DNA of 64,000 nt from Niabella sp035434405 (lineage in GTDB: Bacteria; Bacteroidota; Bacteroidia; Chitinophagales; Chitinophagaceae). Under the pieces are notes generated by a model. It saw nothing but the letters and a program-made list of their open reading frames with translations, had not been told where the DNA came from and did no database searches. Below, piece by piece: positions 26,697 through 34,967 of this stretch (its first letter is position 1; each line of letters starts with the position of its first letter). Both the position numbers and the translations under genes were made by a program. The stretch spans positions 1 through 64,000 of the forward strand of contig DAORWU010000010.1 of the NCBI GenBank assembly GCA_035434405.1, in the 5' to 3' direction.

Positions 26697-27938
26697 ATGA
26701 AACATTTACTATTCATTGCCAGCCTATTTCTACTGACAACCCTTGCCCAAAGTTGTAAAAAAAGTAATGGTGATGGCGAAGACAAAAGACTTCAGTCTAA
26801 TATCCAAAACCCAATAGCAGTGGCCTTACCAGTGGCAAATGCATTTACAGACTTTTCGTTTTCCTTTTTTAAGACGCTTCAGGAAGAACAACCAACAACT
26901 GACAATATTTTCGTATCGCCACTTAGTTTGCATATAGCATTAGGCATGCTTGTAAATGGTGCAGAAGCTGAAACAAAGGCGGAGATAATGAAAGCACTAA
27001 AATCAGATCATCTTTCACAGAATGAGTTGAACAAAGCATACCAAACACTTTTAGAAGAACTACCGAAAGCAGATCCATTGGTGAAATTAGCAATAGCTAA
27101 TGCCATTTTCTATCGAAATGGCTTTTCGGTGGAAACACCTTTTTTGGCAGCCATGAAAAACACATTTAACGCTAAAATAGAGGGTCTTCCATTTGACCAG
27201 TCTTCTTTGACCATCATTAACAAGTGGGCCAGCGACAACACCCAAGGCAAGATCCCTAAAGTACTGGACGAGATTGACCCAGACTTGCTAATGTTGATCA
27301 TGAATGCACTTTATTTTAAAGGAGATTGGAGAAGCAAATTTGACAAAAACGTTACCAAAGATCAGCCATTTTATTTCGAGGGAGGAGGGCAAAAGACTGT
27401 AAGGATGATGAATCAGAAAGACACATTTAGAATTGCTTCAGGCGCCGGTTTCGATGCACTTCAAATGCCTTATGGCAATAGCCAATTTACCGCCACTTTT
27501 ATACTACCAAAGGAAGGCAAATTCATCAGCAATATTCTTAATGATTTTACAATGGAGAATTGGATGCAATTACAAAACAGCCTTTATGTCCGTTCCATTG
27601 AAGTACAAATTCCAAAATTCAAACTGGAGCAGGAGTTTAAGCTGAACAATACCTTACAAAAAATGGGCATGGTCGCCGCATTCAAAACCAATGCAACATT
27701 TGATGGCATTGGCAAAATAAAACCTTTGTTTGTGGGATTTGTAAAACAAAACACCTTTGCAGCAGTGGATGAGGTAGGCACAGAGGCAGCCGCAGTTACA
27801 ACCATTGGAATGGTCACCACAAGTCTGCCAGTTGAACCTCCCCAGTTTATTTGCAACAAACCATTTGGCATCATCATCAGCGAAAAAACATCCAATACCA
27901 TTTTGTTTATGGGCAGAATCATGAACCCAACTGAATAG
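26697..27938 (+). CDS. serpin family lipoprotein (serine protease inhibitor)
   Basis: A 413-residue serpin with lipoprotein signal (MKHLLFIASLFLLTTLAQSC, Cys20 the likely lipidation site), so it is probably tethered to a membrane. The fold runs from FSFSFFKTLQEEQPTTDNIF through NALYFKGDWRSKFDKN to the C-terminal FGIIISEKTSNTILFMGRI. The hinge of the reactive loop is EVGTEAAAVTT, with small residues where an inhibitory serpin needs them; counting from the hinge puts P1-P1' near Thr-Ser in MVTTSLP. It therefore probably traps a serine or cysteine protease. The start is ATG 26697; the frame upstream begins at TTG 26661 and would bury the signal peptide. Confidence 0.92.
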   Translation: MKHLLFIASLFLLTTLAQSCKKSNGDGEDKRLQSNIQNPIAVALPVANAFTDFSFSFFKTLQEEQPTTDNIFVSPLSLHIALGMLVNGAEAETKAEIMKALKSDHLSQNELNKAYQTLLEELPKADPLVKLAIANAIFYRNGFSVETPFLAAMKNTFNAKIEGLPFDQSSLTIINKWASDNTQGKIPKVLDEIDPDLLMLIMNALYFKGDWRSKFDKNVTKDQPFYFEGGGQKTVRMMNQKDTFRIASGAGFDALQMPYGNSQFTATFILPKEGKFISNILNDFTMENWMQLQNSLYVRSIEVQIPKFKLEQEFKLNNTLQKMGMVAAFKTNATFDGIGKIKPLFVGFVKQNTFAAVDEVGTEAAAVTTIGMVTTSLPVEPPQFICNKPFGIIISEKTSNTILFMGRIMNPTE

Positions 27939-27959
27939 AATCCGTTCCCTTTTATATAT

Positions 27960-27994
27960 AGCTCTGGTGGAATTTGTTTCACCGGGGCTTTTTT
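27960..27994 (+). terminator. terminator after the serpin gene
   Basis: AGCTCTGGTG and CACCGGGGCT form a 10-bp stem with two G-T pairs around a 10-nt loop, followed by TTTTTTC. It lies 22 bp past the serpin stop codon. Confidence 0.8.
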
Positions 27995-28158
27995 CTTGCC
28001 CTGAGCTAGGAAATAGTAAAATCAAAAGATCCGTTCTTGTATCTCAAAAAAAAAATTTCTTCATCCAACTTTCCAGAAAAAATGTAAGTCTATGCAAAAA
28101 ATGAAAATAACATTTTTGGTTAAATCAAATGTATAAAACAATTGTAGATTTGCAACCA

Positions 28159-30630
28159 ATGAATCATATCCTAAAGGCAGGTTTTGTATTGTTGTTCACC
28201 ATTGCAAGTCTGTCTCTTTTTTCTCAGAAAACAATCCGAGGTATAGTAAAGGACTCTCATAGCGAAGAACCAATCCCCTTTGCCTCTGTTGCATTCAGGC
28301 ACTCCGCTACAGGTGCAGTTACCGACTCTTTAGGCAAGTTTTCAATAATAGTAAACCATTGGCCTTCTGACACGCTCGATATATCTTACGTGGGTTATCA
28401 GCCCAACTTCATCACTGTATCTGATGATAAGCACGAATATGATGTGGCCATCCCTTTGGAACGCGGAGTATCCAACGATGTAGTGGTGGTGAAAGCCAGG
28501 ATAGACAAAGGGCTATGGCTTTGGAAAAAGATAGTGCAACACAAGCCTGAAAACAACCGGTACAAGTATGACAACTTTTCCTATGAACTGTACAACAAAC
28601 TGGAAGTAGATATAAAAAATTTTAGGAGCATTCAAAAAATCACAAAGATTAAACCCTTTAAACCCTTGAATGATTTGATCAATATGCACATCGATTCCAG
28701 CGAAGGTGTCAAAGTTTTACCAGCCTACCTTACTGAAGCCATCAGCAATTATTATTATCAGAAGAAACCTCTAAAACGAAGGGAGGAAATCATTGCCGCC
28801 AATACCAACGGAGTGAAAAATGAAAGTATGGTTAAGTTTTTAGGAGGCATGGATCAGGTGATCAATGTCTATAACAATTACATCAATGTTTTCACCAAAG
28901 AGTTTGTAAGTCCGGCAAGCGACAATGGAGATTTTTATTACAAATACACCATAACAGATACCCAATATATAGCAGGAGATCGCTATTTCCATTTGCTCTT
29001 TCGCCCCCGGCGCAAAGGAATGAACACTTTTGAAGGAGATTGCTGGGTGCAGTTTGGATCCTATGCCATTCAAAAAATGAATTTATACTTAGACAAAACT
29101 GCCGATATCAACTTTTTGGAGAGGTTTAGTTATGTACAAGAGTTCACCCGCCTTTCGGACAGCAACTGGTTTGTAAGCCGTGAAAAACTAATTGCAGACA
29201 TCACCCCTATTGGCAATAAGGTGCCGGGGTTGATAGGTAGAAAATCCAGCACCTACAAACACATTATCGTCAATGATTCGTCGGTCGTCAACAAGCTGAA
29301 AGAGAACAAGGATCAGGAAGAAATCATTACACTTCCGGGAGCACAGGAGCGAAACAGGCAATACTGGGACACATCTAGGCACGAAGGGTTAAGTAAAACA
29401 GAAATGGCCATTGTAAAAATGATTGACACTTTGGTAAATGCACCTGAGTATAAAAAGATTACTAAAAAAATAGCATTTCTGGCTACCGGATATTTTGATG
29501 TGGGCAATGTGCAACTAGGCTCGGCCTACAACTGGTTCTCCGGCAACAACTGGGAAGGATTCCGGATGCGGTTTGATGTGGCCAGCAACAAACATTTTAA
29601 TCCAAAATTCATGTATCACGCCTACCTGGCCTATGGATTTAAGGATAAAAAAGTAAAAGGGATGGGCGAACTTTTTTACCTGCCCAAAAAGCACCCGCGG
29701 CAATACTGGAACCTAAGCTATAAGAACGATTTGGATTTTGGGCAACAATATTATAGTGAAATTTCATCGGATAATATTTTCTCCTTTGCCATTCGCAAAC
29801 CAAATATCCCATTAAAATTCATCAATCTGGAACAAGGAAGTTTTGAGTTCTTTAATGAACTGCCCAGCGGTTTTTCTGTGAAAGCAACTGCCACCAACAA
29901 AGCCTACGATCCTTTGCAAAACCTGTTACCAGCCGATTCATTTGCCACCGGACTAAAACGCTTAACCTCTACTGAATTTTCTGTAAAACTTCGCTTTGCT
30001 TATCAGGAAAAGTTTTTAGAATCCACTTTTTATCGCCTCAGTTTAGGGAGTGCTTTTCCCATAGTTGAAGCCACATTTACACAAGGTGTTTCAGGCATTT
30101 TGAACAGCCGGTACAATTATACTAAAATATTGGCCGCTGTTTCCGACTACGTAAAAACACCTCCATTTGGCGACATCAGTTATCAGCTTTATGCCGGAAA
30201 AACCTTTGGCACCTTGCCCTATACTTTCTTGGATATTGCTCCCGGAAACGATATGTATTACTACAACAAATACGCTTTCAACACCATGGTTCGCTATCAA
30301 TACATTCATGACAAATTTTTGGGGCTGAACTTTGAACACAATATCGGCAATGGAATTTTCAAAGTACTTCCTCGGCTAAAATTCAGACAATTCTATACTG
30401 TGAAAGCCCTATGGGGTTCCTTGTCCGAAGCCAACCGACAACTAAATTTTAAACAAGGCAATTATTTTCAAACCCTAGATGGCGATCCCTATTTAGAATT
30501 AGGAACCGGTGTGGATAATATTTTCCGAATCTTCAGGATTGACTTTATTTGGCGAGCCATGCCAAAACATCTGCCAGATATAAAGAACCGCCGCTTTGGG
30601 GTGTATGGTAGTTTGAGGTTTAATTTTTAA
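28159..30630 (+). CDS. DUF5686 protein with carboxypeptidase-like regulatory domain
   Basis: An 823-residue outer-membrane protein. Signal peptide (MNHILKAGFVLLFTIASLSL, cleavage near SLFSQ), carboxypeptidase-regulatory-like domain (about residues 25-110: TIRGIVKDSHSEEPIPFASV), then the DUF5686 region from about 115 to the end, with many aromatic beta-strands (NWEGFRMRFDVASN, YGSLRFNF at the C-terminus). The family is Bacteroidota-specific with no established function. The frame opens at 28129, but the ATG at 28159 starts the signal peptide. TAGATTTG at 28145-28152 fits the -7 consensus but is too close for a normal leader. Confidence 0.82.
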   Translation: MNHILKAGFVLLFTIASLSLFSQKTIRGIVKDSHSEEPIPFASVAFRHSATGAVTDSLGKFSIIVNHWPSDTLDISYVGYQPNFITVSDDKHEYDVAIPLERGVSNDVVVVKARIDKGLWLWKKIVQHKPENNRYKYDNFSYELYNKLEVDIKNFRSIQKITKIKPFKPLNDLINMHIDSSEGVKVLPAYLTEAISNYYYQKKPLKRREEIIAANTNGVKNESMVKFLGGMDQVINVYNNYINVFTKEFVSPASDNGDFYYKYTITDTQYIAGDRYFHLLFRPRRKGMNTFEGDCWVQFGSYAIQKMNLYLDKTADINFLERFSYVQEFTRLSDSNWFVSREKLIADITPIGNKVPGLIGRKSSTYKHIIVNDSSVVNKLKENKDQEEIITLPGAQERNRQYWDTSRHEGLSKTEMAIVKMIDTLVNAPEYKKITKKIAFLATGYFDVGNVQLGSAYNWFSGNNWEGFRMRFDVASNKHFNPKFMYHAYLAYGFKDKKVKGMGELFYLPKKHPRQYWNLSYKNDLDFGQQYYSEISSDNIFSFAIRKPNIPLKFINLEQGSFEFFNELPSGFSVKATATNKAYDPLQNLLPADSFATGLKRLTSTEFSVKLRFAYQEKFLESTFYRLSLGSAFPIVEATFTQGVSGILNSRYNYTKILAAVSDYVKTPPFGDISYQLYAGKTFGTLPYTFLDIAPGNDMYYYNKYAFNTMVRYQYIHDKFLGLNFEHNIGNGIFKVLPRLKFRQFYTVKALWGSLSEANRQLNFKQGNYFQTLDGDPYLELGTGVDNIFRIFRIDFIWRAMPKHLPDIKNRRFGVYGSLRFNF

Positions 30631-30743
30631 TGCTTTCAATAGCCAGAATATTTATTTCCCAAGCAGTAAACAGGTGGCATCGGTATTGTGGCACTCCGTT
30701 CTGCTGCAGTGCAGATGGCATCCTACATAAAACGACAATAGCA

Positions 30744-31001
30744 TTACTTACCAAACTTTATCTTCAACACAATCATGGTGATCGACAACACAAGAATAAT
30801 CGCATTAGTCAGTATGATCACCAGATCTTCCTTCAGCACACCATATCCAATCCACAATACCTGATTGGTAGCCGCAATCAAAAACATAGCCAGAGAAATA
30901 TCCTTGGCCGATTTGTCCTTCACTGTTTTGATTACCTGCGGCAGAAAGGTAAGCGTAGTAAGTAGCCCAGCAGTATAACCCAAAATATCTACAAATGCCA
31001 T
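30744..31001 (-). CDS. SemiSWEET sugar transporter
   Basis: An 85-residue three-helix membrane protein of the SemiSWEET/PQ-loop family, which works as a dimer to move mono- or disaccharides down their gradient. The first helix holds the PQ signature in LTTLTFLPQVIKTVKDKSAK; the second holds LIAATNQVLWIGYG, with the conserved Asn-Trp pair region; the third is VIILTNAIILVLSITMIVLK. The frame opens seven codons earlier (31022), but MAFVDILGYTAG is the usual beginning. It is a single gene with no obvious partner. Confidence 0.85.
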   Translation of the reverse strand: MAFVDILGYTAGLLTTLTFLPQVIKTVKDKSAKDISLAMFLIAATNQVLWIGYGVLKEDLVIILTNAIILVLSITMIVLKIKFGK

Positions 31002-31257
31002 GAATGAGTTTTTAGTCAGCAAAAATATATTTGTTGCCCTGATCCTGCATTTATTTTTTGAACTTATTCAAATTCACTCCACAATAAACAAATTGGACTT
31101 TGGCAACGCTGTTAGCGGTCTGTTTAATGCACTACAAAACAATGGAGCGTCGCAAGGTAGATGCCATATATTTATTGTTGGTTAAAAAAATATTCTGAAC
31201 AGCCGCTAAACAAGATCCATATTGTTCTATTTTTAATAAGATTCAATTGTCTCAGAA

Positions 31258-31647
31258 ATGCAATTTAAAATACAATTCTCTAACTATTCTTCTCTACTAG
31301 TGGTGGTGGCGACCCTGATGAGTGGGTGTAGTTCCAGAGTAGTTGAAACCGGGAACGCATCCTACTATGCCGATAAGTTCGAGGGCCGCAAAACCGCCAG
31401 TGGCGAGGTTTTCAGGCAAAACAAAATGACGGCTGCGCATAAGACACTGCCCTTTGGCACCAGAGTAAAAGTCATTAACATGTCCAATGGCAAGCGCATC
31501 AAAGTGCGTATCAACGATCGAGGGCCGTTTGTTCAGAGCAGAATAATAGACCTAAGTAAGAAGGCTGCCGGCAAATTACAAATCACTCAAGCGGGTGTGG
31601 CCGAAGTAAAATTAAAATACCGAAAACAAAGACTAGAGGAGCATTGA
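31258..31647 (+). CDS. RlpA-like double-psi beta-barrel lipoprotein
   Basis: A 129-residue lipoprotein (lipobox LMSGC near residue 24) consisting almost wholly of a double-psi beta-barrel: GNASYYADKFEGRKTASGE, AAHKTLPFGTRVKV and RINDRGPFVQSRIIDLSKKA. The GxASYY, HxTLPFG and NDRGP motifs define the RlpA family, whose members cleave denuded septal peptidoglycan in some bacteria. It has no SPOR domain, so binding to septal glycans is not indicated. Enzymatic activity is inferred from the family. Confidence 0.88.
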   Translation: MQFKIQFSNYSSLLVVVATLMSGCSSRVVETGNASYYADKFEGRKTASGEVFRQNKMTAAHKTLPFGTRVKVINMSNGKRIKVRINDRGPFVQSRIIDLSKKAAGKLQITQAGVAEVKLKYRKQRLEEH

Positions 31648-31716
31648 CGACCTCCTCCCACTCATTTGAAGAATGGTTGGGACAGCTCATGATGCAAACA
31701 GCAAACTAAGCGTAGT

Positions 31717-31755
31717 ACTTCCCCTCTCCTTTGGAAAGGGGACAGGGGTGAGGTC
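31717..31755. repeat. solo copy of the DUF559-element end repeat
   Basis: CTTCCCCTCTCCTTTGGAAA followed by GGGGACAGGGGTGAGGTC. It is similar to the segment at 58990-59030 (opposite orientation) and to the two ends of the DUF559 insertion in metH. Located 15 bp past the metH stop codon, it is also a GC-rich hairpin (CCTCTCC/GGAAAGG) and might act in transcription termination. Confidence 0.6.
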
Positions 31756-31769
31756 TTATTGCTGCTTTC

Positions 31770-34700
31770 TTACTGAATAACCGTTCCCAGCCATTTTTCT
31801 ACCACTGCCATTTCCATACCCTTTCGTTTTGCAAAATCTTCTAGCTGAGTTTTGTCTATCTTTCCCAATCCAAAATAGTGACTTTGTGGATGTGCAAAAT
31901 ACCATCCACAAACGGATGCAGGCGGATCCATGGCCAAATGCTCGGTAAGCGTAATGCCAATATTATCTGTGACATTTAGCATTTCAAACAACTTGTATTT
32001 TTCGGTATGATCCGGACAGGCTGGATACCCTGGTGCAGGTCTGATGCCCTGATATTTTTCCATGATCATGTCCTCATTGGAAAGGCTTTCCTCCCTGGCA
32101 TACCCCCAATACTCTTTGCGGGTTTTGGCATGAAGGCATTCGGCAAATGCTTCTACAAAACGGTCGCCGAGTATCTGCACCAAAATTTTATTGTAGTCGT
32201 CCAGGTCAGCTAAATACCGGTCAATATGTTTTTGCACATCGTGTATGGTAACCGCAAAAGCGCCCATATAATCCTGTCCGTAGGTAGCAGGCATCACAAA
32301 ATCGGCTAAGGAGAAATTATAATGTTTGGCGGCTTTTTTTAGTTGTTGTCGAAGAGATTCTAACTGCACTTCACCATCCTTTGTAATGGCAGTGATCGTA
32401 TCGGCATTATTAGTGCTTGCCGGCCAATAGCCCACAACGCCATCGGCTCTAAACCATTTTTCTTCAATGATACGCTTTACCATTTGCTGTGCATCATCAA
32501 AGAGCTTGGTGGCTTCAGTACCAAATTTTTCGTGCGTAAGCACTTGCGGAAAATGACCTGGCATTTCCCATGCAATGAAGAAAGGCCCCCAATCTATGAA
32601 TTCTGCAATAGCGGCCAAATCAAAATCTTTGAGCACTTTGACCCCATCCACTGCAGGTTTTACTGGACTGTAACTGGCCCAGTCAATTGGTTCTTTATTA
32701 GCCACTGCATCGGCATAACTAATAAGCTCTTTGCGATTTTTATTAGCAAACTGTTCGCGAAGCGTGGCATATTCCTGATTTGTTTTTTCTAAAAATGCGC
32801 CTTTGTCCTTGCCCAACAAAGTGCTTACCGCGGTTACACTTCTGGATGCATCCAACACATGCAACACCCCGTTGTCGTACTGAGGTGCAATTTTTACCGC
32901 CGTATGAATTCGTGAAGTGGTAGCACCGCCAATCAGTAAGGGTTGTGTCATGTTGCGACGTTTCATTTCATGTGCCACGTGCACCATCTCATCCAGTGAA
33001 GGTGTAATCAATCCACTTAGGCCAACAATATCAGCACCCACTTTTTCTGCCATATCCAAAATCTTATCGGCAGGCACCATTACGCCCATATCAATCACCT
33101 CATATCCATTGCAACCCAATACTACACCTACAATATTCTTACCTATATCATGCACATCGCCTTTTACGGTGGCGAGCAAAATTTTTCCAGCAGCCCCTCC
33201 ACCTTCCGATGGGGGGAGGTCAGCCAATGCAAGTGCTTTGGCTTCCAATATTTTTATGGTTTCAATAATCTTATTAAGAACTACTTCTGTGTTATTGATT
33301 ATTTGCTCATTGGTAAATCGGATGACTTCAAATCCATGATGATAAAGCAATACAGCTCTTTCCTGATCACTAATTTCTTGATCGGGCAAATGATGATAAA
33401 GGCCGTCAACTTCTATGACCAATTTTGGATTTAGACAAACAAAGTCTCCTATAAAAGTACCAATGATATGTTGCCTTGTGAATTTATAGCCTTCCAATTT
33501 TTTACCCTCCAGAAGCTCCCACAAACAATGTTCTGCTTCTGTAGGATGGCCTCTATGTTCTTCTATATAATCTTTTAATAATCCGTACATGGAAGGTGTA
33601 GCCGTTTCATAATGAACGCTAGACGAGCTCTCTCCATTGGGTGGTTGGGGGGCTTCAATATATGGGGTGAGCCAGGCTACCGATTTTTTCATCACCCGGG
33701 CACTTTTTACAACCTGTGGCAAAAACATTTTTCCGGCACCAAACAAATCACCTACCACGTCCATACCAGCCATTAGAGGTCCTTCAATCACTTCTAATGG
33801 ACGGGGATATTTTTGTCGGGCCTCTTCTGTGTCCACATCTATGTATTCTGTAATGCCATTTACCAGTGCATGTTTCAGTCTTTCTTCCACCGGGTTCAGC
33901 CTCCAGGTATCATCTTTCTTCTTCACTTTTCCCTGAGACCTTACTGTTTCGGCAAAAGCTAATAGTTTTTCTGTGGCTTCATTGTTGTCGTTGTTCTTAT
34001 TCAGAATTACATCCTCGCAAAGTTCCCTAAGTTGTGGCTCTATTTCATCATATACCACCAATTGCCCGGCGTTCACAATACCCATGCTCATGCCTTCTTT
34101 AATAGCATAGTATAAAAACACGGAGTGCATGGCTTCGCGCACCGGCTCATTTCCTCTGAAAGAAAAGGACAGGTTACTCACCCCTCCACTGATACCAGCC
34201 AGTGGCATTAACTGCTTTATTCTTCTAGTGGCGTTGATAAAATCAACTCCATAATTATTATGTTCTTCCAACCCTGTGGCAATAGCAAATACATTGGGAT
34301 CGAAAATAATGTCCTGCCCTTTGAAGCCCACCTGCTCAGTTAATATTTTATATGCCCGATGACAGATCTCTACTTTTCTGTCTTCGGTATCGGCCTGCCC
34401 TTTTTCATCAAACGCCATTACAATGACAGCAGCTCCATAACTCAAACAGGTGATGGCCTGTTCAATAAATTTCTCCTCCCCCTCCTTCATGGAGATGGAG
34501 TTTACAATGCATTTTCCCTGAACACATTTCAAGCCAGCTTCGATGATTTCAAATTTTGATGAATCAATCATAACGGGCACTTTGGCAATATCGGGTTCGC
34601 TTTGCACCAGATTAATAAAGGTGGTCATGGCCTGCACTCCATCCAGCAGGGCATCGTCCATGTTGATGTCAATAATCTGAGCACCATTTTCTACTTGCTG

Positions 34701-34877
34701 TCTGGCCACACTGAGGGCATCTTCATACTTCCCTTCTAGAACCAGTCTTGCAAATTTCTTGGATCCTGTTACATTGGTTCTTTCGCCTACGTTGATGAAA
34801 TTGGTTTCTGGTCTTACGATCAAAGGTTCTAAGCCGGACAATCGTAAATAGGGTCTTATATGTATTTCTGTTGACAT
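31770..34877 (-). CDS. metH: B12-dependent methionine synthase, folate/cobalamin/activation part, with embedded DUF559 domain
   Basis: A 1035-residue protein forming the second part of a split MetH, which transfers a methyl group from methyltetrahydrofolate to homocysteine through cobalamin. Domains: pterin-binding (about 15-270; NFINVGERTNVTGSKKF, GISGGVSNLSFSFRGN), cobalamin cap (about 315-409; GAGKMFLPQVVKSARVMKKS), an inserted DUF559 nuclease-like domain (410-563), cobalamin-binding (564-710, with DVHDIGK carrying the cobalt-ligating His), and activation domain (about 730-1035; RPAPGYPACPDHTE). The insertion replaces the linker between cap and cobalamin domains; all other blocks are intact. 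The start is MSTEI at 34877 (the frame opens at 34931). It is 90 bp downstream of the homocysteine-binding half. Confidence 0.95.
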   Translation of the reverse strand: MSTEIHIRPYLRLSGLEPLIVRPETNFINVGERTNVTGSKKFARLVLEGKYEDALSVARQQVENGAQIIDINMDDALLDGVQAMTTFINLVQSEPDIAKVPVMIDSSKFEIIEAGLKCVQGKCIVNSISMKEGEEKFIEQAITCLSYGAAVIVMAFDEKGQADTEDRKVEICHRAYKILTEQVGFKGQDIIFDPNVFAIATGLEEHNNYGVDFINATRRIKQLMPLAGISGGVSNLSFSFRGNEPVREAMHSVFLYYAIKEGMSMGIVNAGQLVVYDEIEPQLRELCEDVILNKNNDNNEATEKLLAFAETVRSQGKVKKKDDTWRLNPVEERLKHALVNGITEYIDVDTEEARQKYPRPLEVIEGPLMAGMDVVGDLFGAGKMFLPQVVKSARVMKKSVAWLTPYIEAPQPPNGESSSSVHYETATPSMYGLLKDYIEEHRGHPTEAEHCLWELLEGKKLEGYKFTRQHIIGTFIGDFVCLNPKLVIEVDGLYHHLPDQEISDQERAVLLYHHGFEVIRFTNEQIINNTEVVLNKIIETIKILEAKALALADLPPSEGGGAAGKILLATVKGDVHDIGKNIVGVVLGCNGYEVIDMGVMVPADKILDMAEKVGADIVGLSGLITPSLDEMVHVAHEMKRRNMTQPLLIGGATTSRIHTAVKIAPQYDNGVLHVLDASRSVTAVSTLLGKDKGAFLEKTNQEYATLREQFANKNRKELISYADAVANKEPIDWASYSPVKPAVDGVKVLKDFDLAAIAEFIDWGPFFIAWEMPGHFPQVLTHEKFGTEATKLFDDAQQMVKRIIEEKWFRADGVVGYWPASTNNADTITAITKDGEVQLESLRQQLKKAAKHYNFSLADFVMPATYGQDYMGAFAVTIHDVQKHIDRYLADLDDYNKILVQILGDRFVEAFAECLHAKTRKEYWGYAREESLSNEDMIMEKYQGIRPAPGYPACPDHTEKYKLFEMLNVTDNIGITLTEHLAMDPPASVCGWYFAHPQSHYFGLGKIDKTQLEDFAKRKGMEMAVVEKWLGTVIQ
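33189..33650 (-). mobile_element. in-frame DUF559 (Vsr-like nuclease) insertion within metH
   Basis: These 462 bp (154 codons, no stop) interrupt MetH exactly between PYIEA and GKILLATVKGD. The encoded domain reads as DUF559: HPTEAEHCLWELLEG, YKFTRQHIIGTFIGDFVCLN, LVIEVDGLYHH and FEVIRFTNEQI. The acidic residues expected in a PD-(D/E)XK/Vsr-type site (Asp in GDFVC, Glu and Asp in IEVDG) are kept. Both ends carry imperfect inverted repeats of 31 bp (33191-33221 and 33625-33655; about 22 of 31 matching by eye). An internal ATG at 33590 (MYGLLKDYIEEH) could once have started a free gene. Mobility is inferred from the ends, the in-frame position and similar solo repeats at 31717 and 58990. Confidence 0.8.
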
Positions 34878-34967
34878 GAATTTTTGATTTGTTTGGGGTA
34901 GCTGAAGTATGCGATCCGCCATGGGGAACAACGCAAGACGGATGCCATAGGCACCAATACTTGTAAC

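Noticed and set aside
33189..33650. Intein in MetH
   Set aside because: No splice-junction residues (N-terminal Cys/Ser, C-terminal HN plus Cys/Ser/Thr) and no Hint-domain blocks; the domain is DUF559.
34878..34967. metH split as a frameshift or pseudogene
   Set aside because: The break is at a domain boundary, both proteins have good starts and complete motifs, and split MetH is common in this phylum.
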